NCBI GenBank assembly: GCA_000431795.1
Contig: FR887373.1
Coordinates: 143,454 to 207,453, forward strand
DNA length: 64,000 nt
Source of the DNA: Clostridium sp. CAG:302
Lineage (GTDB): Bacteria; Bacillota_I; Bacilli_A; RF39; UBA660
Direction of reading: 5' to 3'
Shown here: positions 35,020 to 44,072 of the stretch, piece after piece
How positions within the stretch are numbered: position 1 is the stretch's first letter
How the letters are laid out: each line of letters begins with the position of its first letter
Position numbers and translations under genes: made by a program
Notes under the pieces: model-generated
The model's database searches: none
Seen by the model: only the letters and a program-made list of their open reading frames with translations
Told to the model about the DNA's origin: nothing

Positions 35020-37734
35020 ATGTATAAAAATAAAAAAATATTTATATTAGGAATGGCTAGAAGTGGTTATGAAGTAGCTAAATTACTTTCTAGTGATAAT
35101 GAGATATTTATTACTGATATGAAAGAGCAGGAAAAAGATAAAGTAGAAGAATTAGAAAAACTTGGTGTTACTGTTAAGATATGCAATGATCCAATAGAAT
35201 ACTTAGATGATAGTTTTGATATTATGGTTAAAAATCCTGGTATTAAATATACTCATCCTTGTGTAGTTAAGGCTAAAGAACTTGGTATACCAGTAATTAA
35301 TGAAGTAGAAGTTGCTTATCATTATATTGATAAAAATGTTAAGATAATTGGTGTTACTGGTTCTAATGGTAAAACTACTACTACTAGTATTATATATGAA
35401 ATAATGAAAAAGGCTTTTGGTGATAAGGTTATTTTAGCGGGTAATATTGGTACTCCTTTATGTCATTATGCTAAAGATATTAAAAAAGATAGTTATTTAG
35501 TTATGGAAATAAGTGATCATCAGTTATGTGATATGTATGATTTTAAGACTAATGTATCTGTTATGACTAATATATACGAATGTCATACTGATTTTCATGA
35601 TAGTCATGAAAGATATGTTATGACTAAGAAGAAAATATTTAATAATCATAGTAAAGATGATATAGCTATTATTAATATGGATAATAGTGAAGAGATGGAA
35701 CTTACTAGTGATATTGTTAGTACTAAAGAATATTTTTCTTGTGACAAGAAGACTGATTGTTATTATAAAGATGGCTTTATTTATTATAAAGATGAAAAAT
35801 ATATTGATACTAGTAAGATTATTTTAAAGGGTAATCATAATTATCAAAATATTATGTGTGCTATTCTTGCTACAAAAGTATATGGTGTTAGTGATGAAAT
35901 AATTAAAGATGTCGCTAGTACTTTTAGTGGTGTTGAACATAGACTTGAGTATGTTGGTAATATTAATGGCAGAGAAGTATATAATGATTCTAAGAGTACT
36001 AATACTGAATCTACAGTTATAGCACTTAACTCTTTTGATAAAGATACTATTCTTATTATGGGTGGTACTGATAGGGGTCATTCTTTTGAAGAATTAAAAG
36101 AGCCTATGAAACATACTAAGTTAGTGGTAGCTTATGGTGAAACTAAAAATAGAATAAAAGAATTTTGTGATAAAATTAGAATTAAATGTATAGTGTGTGA
36201 TAATTTAGTAGAAGCTACTGGTATTGCTTATGATAATTCTAAAGAAGGAGATATTATACTTCTTAGTCCTGCTTGTGCTAGTTGGGATCAGTTTCCTGAT
36301 TTTGAAGTGAGAGGTAAATTATTTAAAGATACAATACTAAAATATAAGAAAAGTTTATTTTTGGAAAAAGGCAAACATATTTATATGATGGGTATTGGTG
36401 GTATTAGTATGAGTGGTATTGCTGATATACTTGTTAATATGGGATATAAAGTTAGTGGTAGTGATAGAATGGAATCTTCTGTTACTGATAAACTTACTAG
36501 TCAAGGTATTAAAGTACTTATACCACAAAGTAAAGATAATATTACTAAAGATATAGATTTTATAGTATATACTGCCGCAATAAAAGATGATAATGAGGAA
36601 ATGATTGAGGCTAAAAAGAATAATATTCCTATGATGGAAAGAGGAGAGTTTTTGGGAGAAATTACTAAATTATATTCTAATACTATAGGAGTAGCTGGTA
36701 CGCATGGAAAGACTAGTACTACTTCAATGCTTTCTTGTATATTTTTAAAGGGTAATATGGATCCTACTATTCAAGTTGGTAGTATGCTTAAGAATATTAA
36801 TGGTAATTATAGAGTAGGTAAGAGTGATACTTTGATTATTGAGGCTTGTGAGTATTGTGATAGTTATCTTAACTTTAAACAAAAATCCGCTATTGTACTT
36901 AATATTGATAATGATCATTTGGATTATTTTAAAAACTTAGATAATATTAAGAAATCTTTTTATGAGTATGTTAGTCATTTACCTAGCGATGGTTATTTAG
37001 TTATTAATAATGATGATGATAATAGTAATCATTTAAAAGAACATACTAAGGCTAAAGTTATTACTTATGGTATTAATAATAAAGCTGATTATATGGCTGA
37101 TAATATTAAATTTAATAAAGATGGCTGCGGTATATTTGATGTTATTTATGATAATAAGAATTTAGGTACTATTGAACTTTCTGTACCTGGAAGACATAAT
37201 ATATCTAATGCTTTATCTACAGTGGCACTATCTATGGCTTATGGTATAGATTTTAATGATATTAAAGAAGGCCTTAAAGATTATGAGGGGGCCGCAAGAA
37301 GAATGGAATATAAGGGTGAGTTCATGGGGGCTAAAGTATATGATGACTATGGACATCATCCTACCGAAATAGAGGCTACCGCAAAGGCTATTCATGGTAT
37401 GGAACATAATGAAACTTGGGTTATATTTGAACCACATACTTATTCAAGAGCTTATAAACATAAAGAGGCTTTTGCTAAAGTACTTAGTGAATTTGATCAT
37501 ATTATTATTACTGATATATATGCTGCGAGAGAAAATAATACATATGGTATAAAAGAAGAAGATATTATTAAAGAAATAAAGAAATATGGTAAAGAGGCTT
37601 TTCATATAAGTAATTATGATGATATTAAAACTTATTTATCTGAATATGTTAATAAGGGTGATTTAATTCTTACTTTAGGAGCTGGTTATGTTACTAAACT
37701 TGCTGATTTGTTAGTAAATAAAGAAAATGAATGA
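35020..37734 (+). CDS. MurD-MurC fusion: two Mur ligases in one polypeptide
   Basis: One 904-residue frame holds two complete Mur ligases. Residues 1 to about 443 are MurD (D-glutamate ligase): Rossmann start FILGMARSGYEVAKLL, ATP loop VTGSNGKTTTT, EISDHQL and a lysine in YVMTKKKIF. Residues about 447-904 are MurC (L-alanine ligase): HIYMMGIGGISMSGIA, ATP loop VAGTHGKTSTTS, the Firmicute EACEYCDSYL, DNDHLDYF and EPHTYSR. Only a few residues link them. The enzymes catalyse consecutive cytoplasmic steps of UDP-MurNAc-peptide synthesis, MurC first, although MurD is N-terminal here. The usual MurD DHLD motif reads CHTD. A start upstream of 35020 is not supported. Confidence 0.93.
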   Translation: MYKNKKIFILGMARSGYEVAKLLSSDNEIFITDMKEQEKDKVEELEKLGVTVKICNDPIEYLDDSFDIMVKNPGIKYTHPCVVKAKELGIPVINEVEVAYHYIDKNVKIIGVTGSNGKTTTTSIIYEIMKKAFGDKVILAGNIGTPLCHYAKDIKKDSYLVMEISDHQLCDMYDFKTNVSVMTNIYECHTDFHDSHERYVMTKKKIFNNHSKDDIAIINMDNSEEMELTSDIVSTKEYFSCDKKTDCYYKDGFIYYKDEKYIDTSKIILKGNHNYQNIMCAILATKVYGVSDEIIKDVASTFSGVEHRLEYVGNINGREVYNDSKSTNTESTVIALNSFDKDTILIMGGTDRGHSFEELKEPMKHTKLVVAYGETKNRIKEFCDKIRIKCIVCDNLVEATGIAYDNSKEGDIILLSPACASWDQFPDFEVRGKLFKDTILKYKKSLFLEKGKHIYMMGIGGISMSGIADILVNMGYKVSGSDRMESSVTDKLTSQGIKVLIPQSKDNITKDIDFIVYTAAIKDDNEEMIEAKKNNIPMMERGEFLGEITKLYSNTIGVAGTHGKTSTTSMLSCIFLKGNMDPTIQVGSMLKNINGNYRVGKSDTLIIEACEYCDSYLNFKQKSAIVLNIDNDHLDYFKNLDNIKKSFYEYVSHLPSDGYLVINNDDDNSNHLKEHTKAKVITYGINNKADYMADNIKFNKDGCGIFDVIYDNKNLGTIELSVPGRHNISNALSTVALSMAYGIDFNDIKEGLKDYEGAARRMEYKGEFMGAKVYDDYGHHPTEIEATAKAIHGMEHNETWVIFEPHTYSRAYKHKEAFAKVLSEFDHIIITDIYAARENNTYGIKEEDIIKEIKKYGKEAFHISNYDDIKTYLSEYVNKGDLILTLGAGYVTKLADLLVNKENE

Positions 37735-37736
37735 TA

Positions 37737-38003
37737 TTATTTTTCATTCATTTTTTCTTTGAGAAATTTTTCAAACATAGTTAGTCCATATCTACTATTG
37801 TAATAATTGGGAAATTCATTTAAATGGGCTAAAGCTATTTTAGTAGTTAGTATTAAATTGTCGTTGGTTACATTGGTTTCAGGATTTATTGTTCCATGTT
37901 CTAATTCAATATTCATTCCAGTTAATAATTCTTCTTTTGTAAATTTATCAAATTTAATATTTAACTTATTTGACACTTCTAATACATCTTTTAATGTAAA
38001 CAT
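37737..38003 (-). CDS. DUF5661-type small protein
   Basis: The 88 residues match the DUF5661 pattern: LNIKFDKFTKEELLTGMNIELEHG, then TNVTNDN and KIALAHLNEFPNYY. The family is small and uncharacterised. The ATG at 38003 is preferred because GGTGAT lies upstream. It is transcribed towards the murD-murC gene, with only 2 bases between the stops, and away from the PerR-like gene. No function is known. Confidence 0.75.
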   Translation of the reverse strand: MFTLKDVLEVSNKLNIKFDKFTKEELLTGMNIELEHGTINPETNVTNDNLILTTKIALAHLNEFPNYYNSRYGLTMFEKFLKEKMNEK

Positions 38004-38056
38004 ATTTATCACCAATTAATTATATGTTATTTATTTAGAAAGTAAATTAAAACTAA

Positions 38057-38085
38057 TTGACTTTATATATATTATGTTGTATACT
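38057..38085 (+). promoter_or_regulatory. Promoter of the PerR-like regulator and rubrerythrin
   Basis: TTGACT (38057-38062), 17 bases, TATACT (38080-38085), a near-consensus promoter. Confidence 0.8.
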
Positions 38086-38088
38086 TTT

Positions 38089-38107
38089 ATTAGTAATCAT
38101 TACTAAT
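38089..38107. promoter_or_regulatory. PerR/Fur-type operator
   Basis: ATTAGTAAT-C-ATTACTAAT is a perfect inverted repeat with the 7-1-7 spacing of PerR boxes. It overlaps the expected transcription start just behind the -10, so repression of the regulator's own operon is likely. Confidence 0.8.
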
Positions 38108-38119
38108 AAGGAGAGAGAT

Positions 38120-38485
38120 ATGCGTAATACTAAACAAAGAGAATGTATATTAGATATAATTAATAATAGTTATGATCACTTGAATGCTTATCAGGTTTAT
38201 GATAAGGCTCGAGAGATTATTTCTAATATTAGTTTGGGGACAGTATATCGTAATTTATCTTGGTTATGTGATAACGATAAAATTAGATTTTTTCTAGTTG
38301 ATGGTACTTTTAGATATGATAGAAATGATATTCATGATCATTTTATATGTACTAGATGTGGTTATGTTATTGATGTAGCAAGAGATAAAAATGTTAAAAA
38401 GTATATAAATGGTAATTTAGTAGTTGATTATGAAATAAAATATAGGGGCATTTGTACTAAATGCCAAAGGGAGGAAAATTTATAA
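38120..38485 (+). CDS. perR: Fur family transcriptional regulator, PerR-like
   Basis: From the ATG at 38120, behind AAGGAGAG, the 121-residue protein has the winged helix ([27 protein letters not shown]) and metal motifs [10 protein letters not shown] and ICTKCQ, the two CxxC zinc sites of Fur/PerR proteins. The operon with rubrerythrin and a perfect 7-1-7 operator at the promoter favours PerR, the peroxide sensor, over Fur or Zur. The C-terminus is slightly short. Its stop overlaps the rubrerythrin start. Confidence 0.85.
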   Translation: MRNTKQRECILDIINNSYDHLNAYQVYDKAREIISNISLGTVYRNLSWLCDNDKIRFFLVDGTFRYDRNDIHDHFICTRCGYVIDVARDKNVKKYINGNLVVDYEIKYRGICTKCQREENL

Positions 38486-39024
38486 TGAAATTAAAAGGAA
38501 GTAAAACTGAACAAAACTTAATGACTGCTTTTGCTGGTGAATCTCAAGCTAGAAATAAGTATACTTATTTTGCATCAAAAGCTAGAAAGGATGGTTTTGA
38601 GCAAATAGCAGATATATTTGAAGAGACTGCTAATAACGAAAAAGAACATGCTAAGATGTGGTTTAAGGAATTAAATGGTGGTGAAATTCCTAGTACTATG
38701 GATAATCTTTTAGCGGCTGCTGAAGGTGAAAACTATGAATGGACTGATATGTATAAAGGTTTTGCCGAAACTGCTAGAGAAGAGGGATTTACTAGACTTG
38801 CTTATTTATTTGAAGAGGTTGCTAAGATTGAAAAAGAACATGAAGAAAGATATAGAAAATTACTTGTTAATGTAAAAGATGGTTTAGTATTTTCTCGTGA
38901 GGGAGATAGAATATGGCAATGTAGAAATTGTGGTCATATTGTTATTGGAAAAGAAGCTCCTAAAGTATGTCCTGTATGTAATCATCCACAAAGTTATTTT
39001 GAGATCAAGAAAGAGAATTATTAA
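38485..39024 (+). CDS. rbr: Rubrerythrin
   Basis: The 179 residues carry the four-helix diiron domain ([48 protein letters not shown]) and a C-terminal rubredoxin-like centre (CRNCGH and CPVCNH). The protein reduces hydrogen peroxide in anaerobes. The ATG at 38485 overlaps the PerR-like stop and has GGGAGG upstream. With the peroxide regulator it forms a compact oxidative-stress operon. Confidence 0.96.
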   Translation: MKLKGSKTEQNLMTAFAGESQARNKYTYFASKARKDGFEQIADIFEETANNEKEHAKMWFKELNGGEIPSTMDNLLAAAEGENYEWTDMYKGFAETAREEGFTRLAYLFEEVAKIEKEHEERYRKLLVNVKDGLVFSREGDRIWQCRNCGHIVIGKEAPKVCPVCNHPQSYFEIKKENY

Positions 39025-39081
39025 TTTAATTCTTTTTTGCATATTTATCTATATATTACATATTAATATAGTGTGATATAT

Positions 39082-39507
39082 ATGAAGAATATTAATTATA
39101 AGAAACTAGCTATTTTTATAGCAATTCCTTTAGTACTTGGTGCTTTGATTGGTCTTATTACTATGAAGGGTAGTTCTAGTTATAATGGTCCAGTACCTAG
39201 ATGGCTTTTTCCTGTAGTATGGAGTGTATTATATATACTTATGGGTATATCTAGTTATATTATTAGTGATAATAAAAAGTTACTTAATATTTATAAGATT
39301 AATTTAATAGTTAATTTACTATGGCCTATTATATTCTTTCTATTTAAGTTAAAGGTATTGGCTTTCTTTTGGATACTTATATTAATTTTAATAGTAGGAT
39401 ATATGATATATAAGTTTTATCAAGAAAATAAATTATCTAGTTATTTACTGATACCTTATATATTATGGCTAGTATTTGCTTCAGTACTTAATTTATTGGA
39501 ACTTTAA
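39082..39507 (+). CDS. TspO/MBR family protein
   Basis: This is a five-helix membrane protein of 141 residues with the TspO signature (YNGPVPRWLFPVVWSVLYILMGI) and a terminal FASVLNLLEL. Bacterial TspO proteins bind tetrapyrroles and are linked to stress responses. The ATG at 39082 is preferred to a GTG 9 bases earlier, though both have weak ribosome sites. A short hairpin with T-run overlaps its end (about 39499-39522). It follows rubrerythrin, so a connection to oxidative stress is possible. Confidence 0.85.
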   Translation: MKNINYKKLAIFIAIPLVLGALIGLITMKGSSSYNGPVPRWLFPVVWSVLYILMGISSYIISDNKKLLNIYKINLIVNLLWPIIFFLFKLKVLAFFWILILILIVGYMIYKFYQENKLSSYLLIPYILWLVFASVLNLLEL

Positions 39508-39562
39508 ATAGTTCTTTTTTTCTTGATATAAATATGATAAAATATTATCTGAGGTAGTTAGT

Positions 39563-41110
39563 ATGATTAAAGAAGTAAGAAATAAAGGTAAAAGAATATA
39601 TAAAAGCAATTTCTGGAAGGTAGTAGCAGTATGTTTTATTACTGCAATTATGACTGGTGGTTCTACTATATACTTAATAAGAAATGAGTATAATTCTAAT
39701 AATAGTAATTTAATTCATCAAAGTGGTATTTTAGATAATAAAAGTAATTCGCAAATAGTAAGAGATTTTATTAAGTCAGCATATAAAACTAAAGATAAAG
39801 TAGATACTTATTTGAATAAGACTACTAAAGGTATTATTGCTACTTTTGTTAATAATATTCATAGTTCTAACTCGTTTGTATTTGGAGTTCTTAATGCTGT
39901 TAATGAACTTGTTTTTAAAAATAAGGTAACTTCTGGTATTATTATATTTATTGGTGTTTTAGTTAGATTTTTATATTGGCTTTTTGGAAGTAATGTAATT
40001 AAAGTTGGTAAGACGAGATTTTTCTTGGAAAATAGAAAATATAAGAAAACTAGAATGAAAAGATTATTATTTGCTTATCAAGATAAAAAATATAAGAATA
40101 TAGCAAAAGTTATGTTTAAGAAGTGTCTATATGAATTTTTGTGGTCATTTACTATAATTGGTGGTATTATTAAACATTATTCTTATTATTTTGTTCCTTA
40201 TATTATTTCGGAAAATCCTGATATGAAGTCTGATGATGTCATTAGATTATCTAAAAATATGACTAAGGACTATAGATGGAAGATGTTTTTATTAGATTTA
40301 AGTTTTGTACCTTACTATATATTTGGTATATGTACATTTAATATATTTAATTTACTTGTTACTAATCCTTATAAAGAATGCTCTTATACTGAATTATATA
40401 TGAATATAAGAAAGAATTATATTACTAGTAAAATGTTAGGATATGAATGTTTAAAAGAAGATTTAGATGGTCCTCAGTTGAATGAAGAATATCCATATGA
40501 TACTAAAAGAGAAAAGAAAAAAATAGAAAAGATTAAATATAACATTTGGGAACTTATACTATTATTTTTTGCCTTTGCCTTTATTGGTTATTTATGGGAA
40601 GTAATATTACATTTGTTTAGTGATGGGGTGTTTGTTAATAGGGGCTCTTTATATGGTCCTTGGCTTCCTATATATGGATGCGGCGGAGTACTTACTTTAG
40701 TTTTACTTAATAAGTATCGTGATAATCCAACACTAGTATTTTTTGCTTCAGTAATATTGTGTGGCATAGTAGAATACTTTAGTTCTTTATTTATGGAACT
40801 TGCTTTTAATACGAGATGGTGGGATTATACTGGTTATTTCTTTAATATCAATGGTAGAGTATGCTTGGAAGGATTATTATTTTTTGGATTTGGATGTACT
40901 GCGAGTATTTATATTGTTACACCATTATTACTCGATTTATTTCATAAATTAGATAAAAATTATGTTAAGTTTTTGACTATTATATTAAGTATATTATTTT
41001 TAACGGATTTTGTTTTTTATTTAACTATAGGACCTAATAAAGGAAATGGTATTACTTCTTATGATGGTTATACTGATACAATAAATGTCAAGTTTGACAA
41101 ATTACAATAA
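39563..41110 (+). CDS. DUF975-like membrane region fused to a CmpB/ABC-transporter type IV-like domain
   Basis: The 515 residues combine two membrane modules. The N-terminal half (to about 310) resembles DUF975 proteins, with ISENPDM and a K-W-x-x-F segment before the LSF helix. The C-terminal half (about 330-500) matches PF06541 (putative ABC-transporter type IV, CmpB-like): YLWEVILHLFSDGVFVNRG, GPWLPIYGCGG and NTRWWDYTGYF. Both families are uncharacterised membrane proteins usually encoded separately. GAGGTAG precedes the ATG. The function is unknown. Confidence 0.75.
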   Translation: MIKEVRNKGKRIYKSNFWKVVAVCFITAIMTGGSTIYLIRNEYNSNNSNLIHQSGILDNKSNSQIVRDFIKSAYKTKDKVDTYLNKTTKGIIATFVNNIHSSNSFVFGVLNAVNELVFKNKVTSGIIIFIGVLVRFLYWLFGSNVIKVGKTRFFLENRKYKKTRMKRLLFAYQDKKYKNIAKVMFKKCLYEFLWSFTIIGGIIKHYSYYFVPYIISENPDMKSDDVIRLSKNMTKDYRWKMFLLDLSFVPYYIFGICTFNIFNLLVTNPYKECSYTELYMNIRKNYITSKMLGYECLKEDLDGPQLNEEYPYDTKREKKKIEKIKYNIWELILLFFAFAFIGYLWEVILHLFSDGVFVNRGSLYGPWLPIYGCGGVLTLVLLNKYRDNPTLVFFASVILCGIVEYFSSLFMELAFNTRWWDYTGYFFNINGRVCLEGLLFFGFGCTASIYIVTPLLLDLFHKLDKNYVKFLTIILSILFLTDFVFYLTIGPNKGNGITSYDGYTDTINVKFDKLQ

Positions 41111-41115
41111 TAGTG

Positions 41116-41144
41116 TTGACAATTACTTAATACTGATGTATTAT
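41116..41144 (+). promoter_or_regulatory. Strong promoter of the glycosyltransferase gene
   Basis: A consensus TTGACA (41116-41121), 17 bases, TATTAT (41139-41144). Confidence 0.8.
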
Positions 41145-41145
41145 T

Positions 41146-41174
41146 AAATTGTACTATTTATAGTAGTACAATTT
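41146..41174. promoter_or_regulatory. 11-bp inverted repeat between promoter and glycosyltransferase start
   Basis: AAATTGTACTA (41146-41156) pairs perfectly with TAGTACAATTT (41164-41174). It starts right after the -10 element and ends just before the GGTGGTG ribosome site, so it can be an operator or a leader hairpin. Confidence 0.65.
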
Positions 41175-41188
41175 ATGGTGGTGAAAAA

Positions 41189-42400
41189 ATGTTAAAAATT
41201 TTAACTTATATTGTCATGGTAATAACCAGTTTTTACTTGTTATACTTTGTAATTATGGCTATAGGAATATTTAAAAAGAAAAAAGAAAAAGTTTTAGTAG
41301 ATAAAAAGAATAATTTTGCTGTTATAATAGCTGCACGAAATGAAGAAGCAGTTATTGCTAATTTAATTAAAAGTTTAAAGAAACAAAATTATCCTAAAGA
41401 ACATTATGAAATATATGTTATTGTTAATAATTGTACTGATAATACTGAGGAAGAGGCTAGAAAGGCTGGTGCTAAAGTTATTGTTTGTACAGAGAAAGTT
41501 AAATCTAAAGGAGAAGTTCTTAAGTTTACTTTTAATAAATTAAAAAAAGAAAAAGATATAGATGCTTATGTTATTTTTGATGCTGATAATTTAGTACATA
41601 GAGATTTCTTAAGTAAGATGAATGATAGTCTTAATATGGGTTATTCTGTAGTACAAGGATTTAGAGATACTAAGAATGTTAGTGATAATTGGCTTAGTTG
41701 TAGTTATGCTATTATGTATTATATTCAAAATCTATTTCTTAATAAATCAAGATATAATTTAGGTAAGTCCTCTTTTATCAATGGTACTGGTTTTGTTATA
41801 AAGAAGGAACTTATTGATAAGAATGGTTATGATCCTAAGACTGTTACTGAAGATATTGAGTTTGTGGCTATGTGCGCTATTAATGGTGAAAAAATAGCAT
41901 TTAATGATGAGGCTATTACTTATGATGAACAAGTTAATAAGTTTATACCATCATTAAAACAAAGAAAAAGATGGTCTATAGGAACTATGGAATGTTTAAG
42001 AGGTTACTTTACTGAACTTATAAAGGCTGGCTTTAAAAATAGAAGATTTGAATGTTTTGATATTATTATATTTTATTTATCAATAGTAGTACATGTTATT
42101 GGTAATTTAGCTCCAATATTTGCTATATTAGGCTTATTTATTAATTTTAAAAGTCTAACTATCGGATACTTTATTAGTACTTTAGCAATATCTTTATGTT
42201 CTTATGTAATAGGTGTTGTACTTAGAGCATTCCTACTTAAGAAGTATAATAAGAGTATTAAAGATAATATTGGTGGAATACTTTTCTTTGATTTATTTAT
42301 ATTAAGTTGGGCTCCAGTTAACTTTGTTTGTCTATTCTTAAAGAAATGTAATTGGGAAAGTATTAAGCATGATAGAAATATTGATATAGAAGAAGTATAA
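41189..42400 (+). CDS. Processive-type family 2 glycosyltransferase, membrane-bound
   Basis: The 403 residues start with a membrane helix, then a GT-A domain (FAVIIAARNEEAVIANLI, D-x-D as FDADN, late TEDIEF) and the QRKRW motif of processive synthases such as chitin, hyaluronan or PNAG synthases, and end with three or four helices. It probably makes or extends a cell-envelope polysaccharide from a UDP-sugar, but the product is unknown. It is monocistronic with a strong promoter and an inverted repeat in the leader. A family repeat follows it. Confidence 0.87.
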   Translation: MLKILTYIVMVITSFYLLYFVIMAIGIFKKKKEKVLVDKKNNFAVIIAARNEEAVIANLIKSLKKQNYPKEHYEIYVIVNNCTDNTEEEARKAGAKVIVCTEKVKSKGEVLKFTFNKLKKEKDIDAYVIFDADNLVHRDFLSKMNDSLNMGYSVVQGFRDTKNVSDNWLSCSYAIMYYIQNLFLNKSRYNLGKSSFINGTGFVIKKELIDKNGYDPKTVTEDIEFVAMCAINGEKIAFNDEAITYDEQVNKFIPSLKQRKRWSIGTMECLRGYFTELIKAGFKNRRFECFDIIIFYLSIVVHVIGNLAPIFAILGLFINFKSLTIGYFISTLAISLCSYVIGVVLRAFLLKKYNKSIKDNIGGILFFDLFILSWAPVNFVCLFLKKCNWESIKHDRNIDIEEV

Positions 42401-42430
42401 GGACTAGTAATAGTCTTTTTTTGATATATA

Positions 42431-42533
42431 TTTATGGCTTATATATAATAGGTATCTTTGATACATTGTTATTAGACCTTAGGCTAATAACAACACTTTA
42501 ATACTTTAGAATTAAAGTGAATATAAAGAATAA
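42431..42533 (+). repeat. Double stem-loop intergenic repeat, copy 8
   Basis: The 5' box TATGGCTTATATATAATAG is followed by a small GTATC-TTT-GATAC hairpin. Then TTGTTATTAG (42466-42475) pairs with CTAATAACAA (42484-42493), loop ACCTTAGG, and CACTTTAAT (42494-42502) with ATTAAAGTG (42511-42519), loop ACTTTAGA. The 3' box GTGAATATAAAGAAT closes it. This is the most complete copy. Confidence 0.8.
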
Positions 42534-42613
42534 ATATTTTTATGTAAAAAACTTATACAAAAATATTAAATTGTGTGTTATAATATTTATGATAGGTAGG
42601 TGTGATTATATAT

Positions 42614-43330
42614 ATGAAGAAAGTATTATTATTAGTATTTATGCTAATATTTTTAGTGGGTTGTGGTAAGAATGAAAATGAACTTATTATGGTTACTGAA
42701 GCAGGATTTGCTCCTTATGAATATTATGATAATGGTGAAATAGTAGGAGTAGATGTAGATATTGCTAATGAAATAGCAAAAGAAATGGGTAAAAAATTAG
42801 TTGTTAAAGATGTAGCATTTGATTCAATTATTAATGAAGTAAAAACTGGTAAGGCTGATTTTGGAGCCGCTGGTATAAGTTATAGTGATGAAAGAGCAGA
42901 AGAAGTAGATTTTTCTGTTAATTATTCTGTTAGTAAACAAGTAGTTATTGTTAAAGAAAATAGCGCTATTACTAGTACTAAAGATATTGATAATAAGAAA
43001 ATAGCAGTACAACTTGGTAGTATAGCAGATACTTATGTTACAGATAATTATAAGAATGCAGAAATAGTTAGACAAAAGAAATATTTGGCCGCTATTGAAG
43101 ATTTAAAAAGTGATAAAGTAGATGCTGTAGTTATGGATGAATTACCCGCTAAAGAGATAATTAGTAGTAATAATGGATTAAAGATACTTGAAGGTAGTCT
43201 TGCTAATGATAGTTATGGTATGGTAGTTAAAAAGGGTAATAGTGAATTACTTAATATAATTAATAAAGTTCTTAACAGACTAAAAGAAGAAGGCAAAATA
43301 GAAGAGTTTGTAATAAAACATACTTCGTAA
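42614..43330 (+). CDS. Amino-acid ABC transporter substrate-binding lipoprotein
   Basis: The N-terminus MKKVLLLVFMLIFLVGCGK is a lipoprotein signal with lipobox LVGC, so the protein is anchored outside the membrane. The body matches family 3 solute-binding proteins (TEAGFAPYEYYDNGEIVGVDVDI, KADFGAAGISYS). Ligands of this family are polar amino acids; arginine is attractive because the arginine deiminase genes follow. A TGTTATAAT extended -10 lies near 42576-42584. An in-frame GTG at 42602 is an alternative start. It heads a three-gene transporter operon. Confidence 0.92.
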   Translation: MKKVLLLVFMLIFLVGCGKNENELIMVTEAGFAPYEYYDNGEIVGVDVDIANEIAKEMGKKLVVKDVAFDSIINEVKTGKADFGAAGISYSDERAEEVDFSVNYSVSKQVVIVKENSAITSTKDIDNKKIAVQLGSIADTYVTDNYKNAEIVRQKKYLAAIEDLKSDKVDAVVMDELPAKEIISSNNGLKILEGSLANDSYGMVVKKGNSELLNIINKVLNRLKEEGKIEEFVIKHTS

Positions 43331-43340
43331 GGAGGTACTA

Positions 43341-44072
43341 ATGAATGAATATTTAAACTTTTTTAGTAAAATATTTGATTTTTTTGGCAATATTGGTAAA
43401 TCTTTTTATAAGACAGTTATTTATGATAATAGATATGAATATATATTTGAAGGTTTATTTCATACAATAATTATTGCTTTATTTGCTGTTATTATAGGCA
43501 TTGTTATAGGTATATTAGTATCACTTATTAGAAATAATTATGAAATTAATGGTAAAAATAAATTACTTTATAAAATAGCAAATCTTTATGTAAATATTAT
43601 TAGAGGTACTCCTGTTATACTACAACTTATGATAATTTATTACGTTATTTTTAAGTCAGTAAATATTAATATTGTAATTGTAGGTATTATTGCTTTTGGT
43701 ATTAATTCTGGTGCTTATGTTTCAGAGATTATAAGAGCTGGTATTAATTCTATACCAAAAGGGCAAATGGAAGCAGGCTTTTCTTTAGGCCTTAGATATA
43801 GAACAGTAATGAGAGAAATTATATTACCTCAGGCTATTAGAAATATATTACCTGCACTTGGTAATGAGTTTATTACTTTACTTAAGGAAACTTCGGTAGG
43901 AGCTTATATTGGTATTGTTGAACTTACTAAGGCTTCAGATATTATTGCTTCAAGAACATATGATTATTTCTTTCCGCTTATTATTATTGCAATAATATAT
44001 TTGATTATGACTCTTGGTCTATCTAGATTAGTTAATGTAATGGAAAGGAGACTTAATCGTGTTAGAAGTTAA
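43341..44072 (+). CDS. Amino-acid ABC transporter permease (HisM/GlnP family)
   Basis: The 243 residues hold five membrane helices and the EAA loop that contacts the ATPase (EAGFSLGLRYRTVMREIILPQAIRNILPALG). The early FHTIIIALFAVIIGIVIG and IIRGTPVILQL segments are typical of the His/Glu/Gln/Arg family. AAGGAGGTACTA precedes the ATG. It overlaps the ATPase gene by 14 bases. It works with the lipoprotein and ATPase as a polar amino-acid importer. Confidence 0.94.
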   Translation: MNEYLNFFSKIFDFFGNIGKSFYKTVIYDNRYEYIFEGLFHTIIIALFAVIIGIVIGILVSLIRNNYEINGKNKLLYKIANLYVNIIRGTPVILQLMIIYYVIFKSVNINIVIVGIIAFGINSGAYVSEIIRAGINSIPKGQMEAGFSLGLRYRTVMREIILPQAIRNILPALGNEFITLLKETSVGAYIGIVELTKASDIIASRTYDYFFPLIIIAIIYLIMTLGLSRLVNVMERRLNRVRS

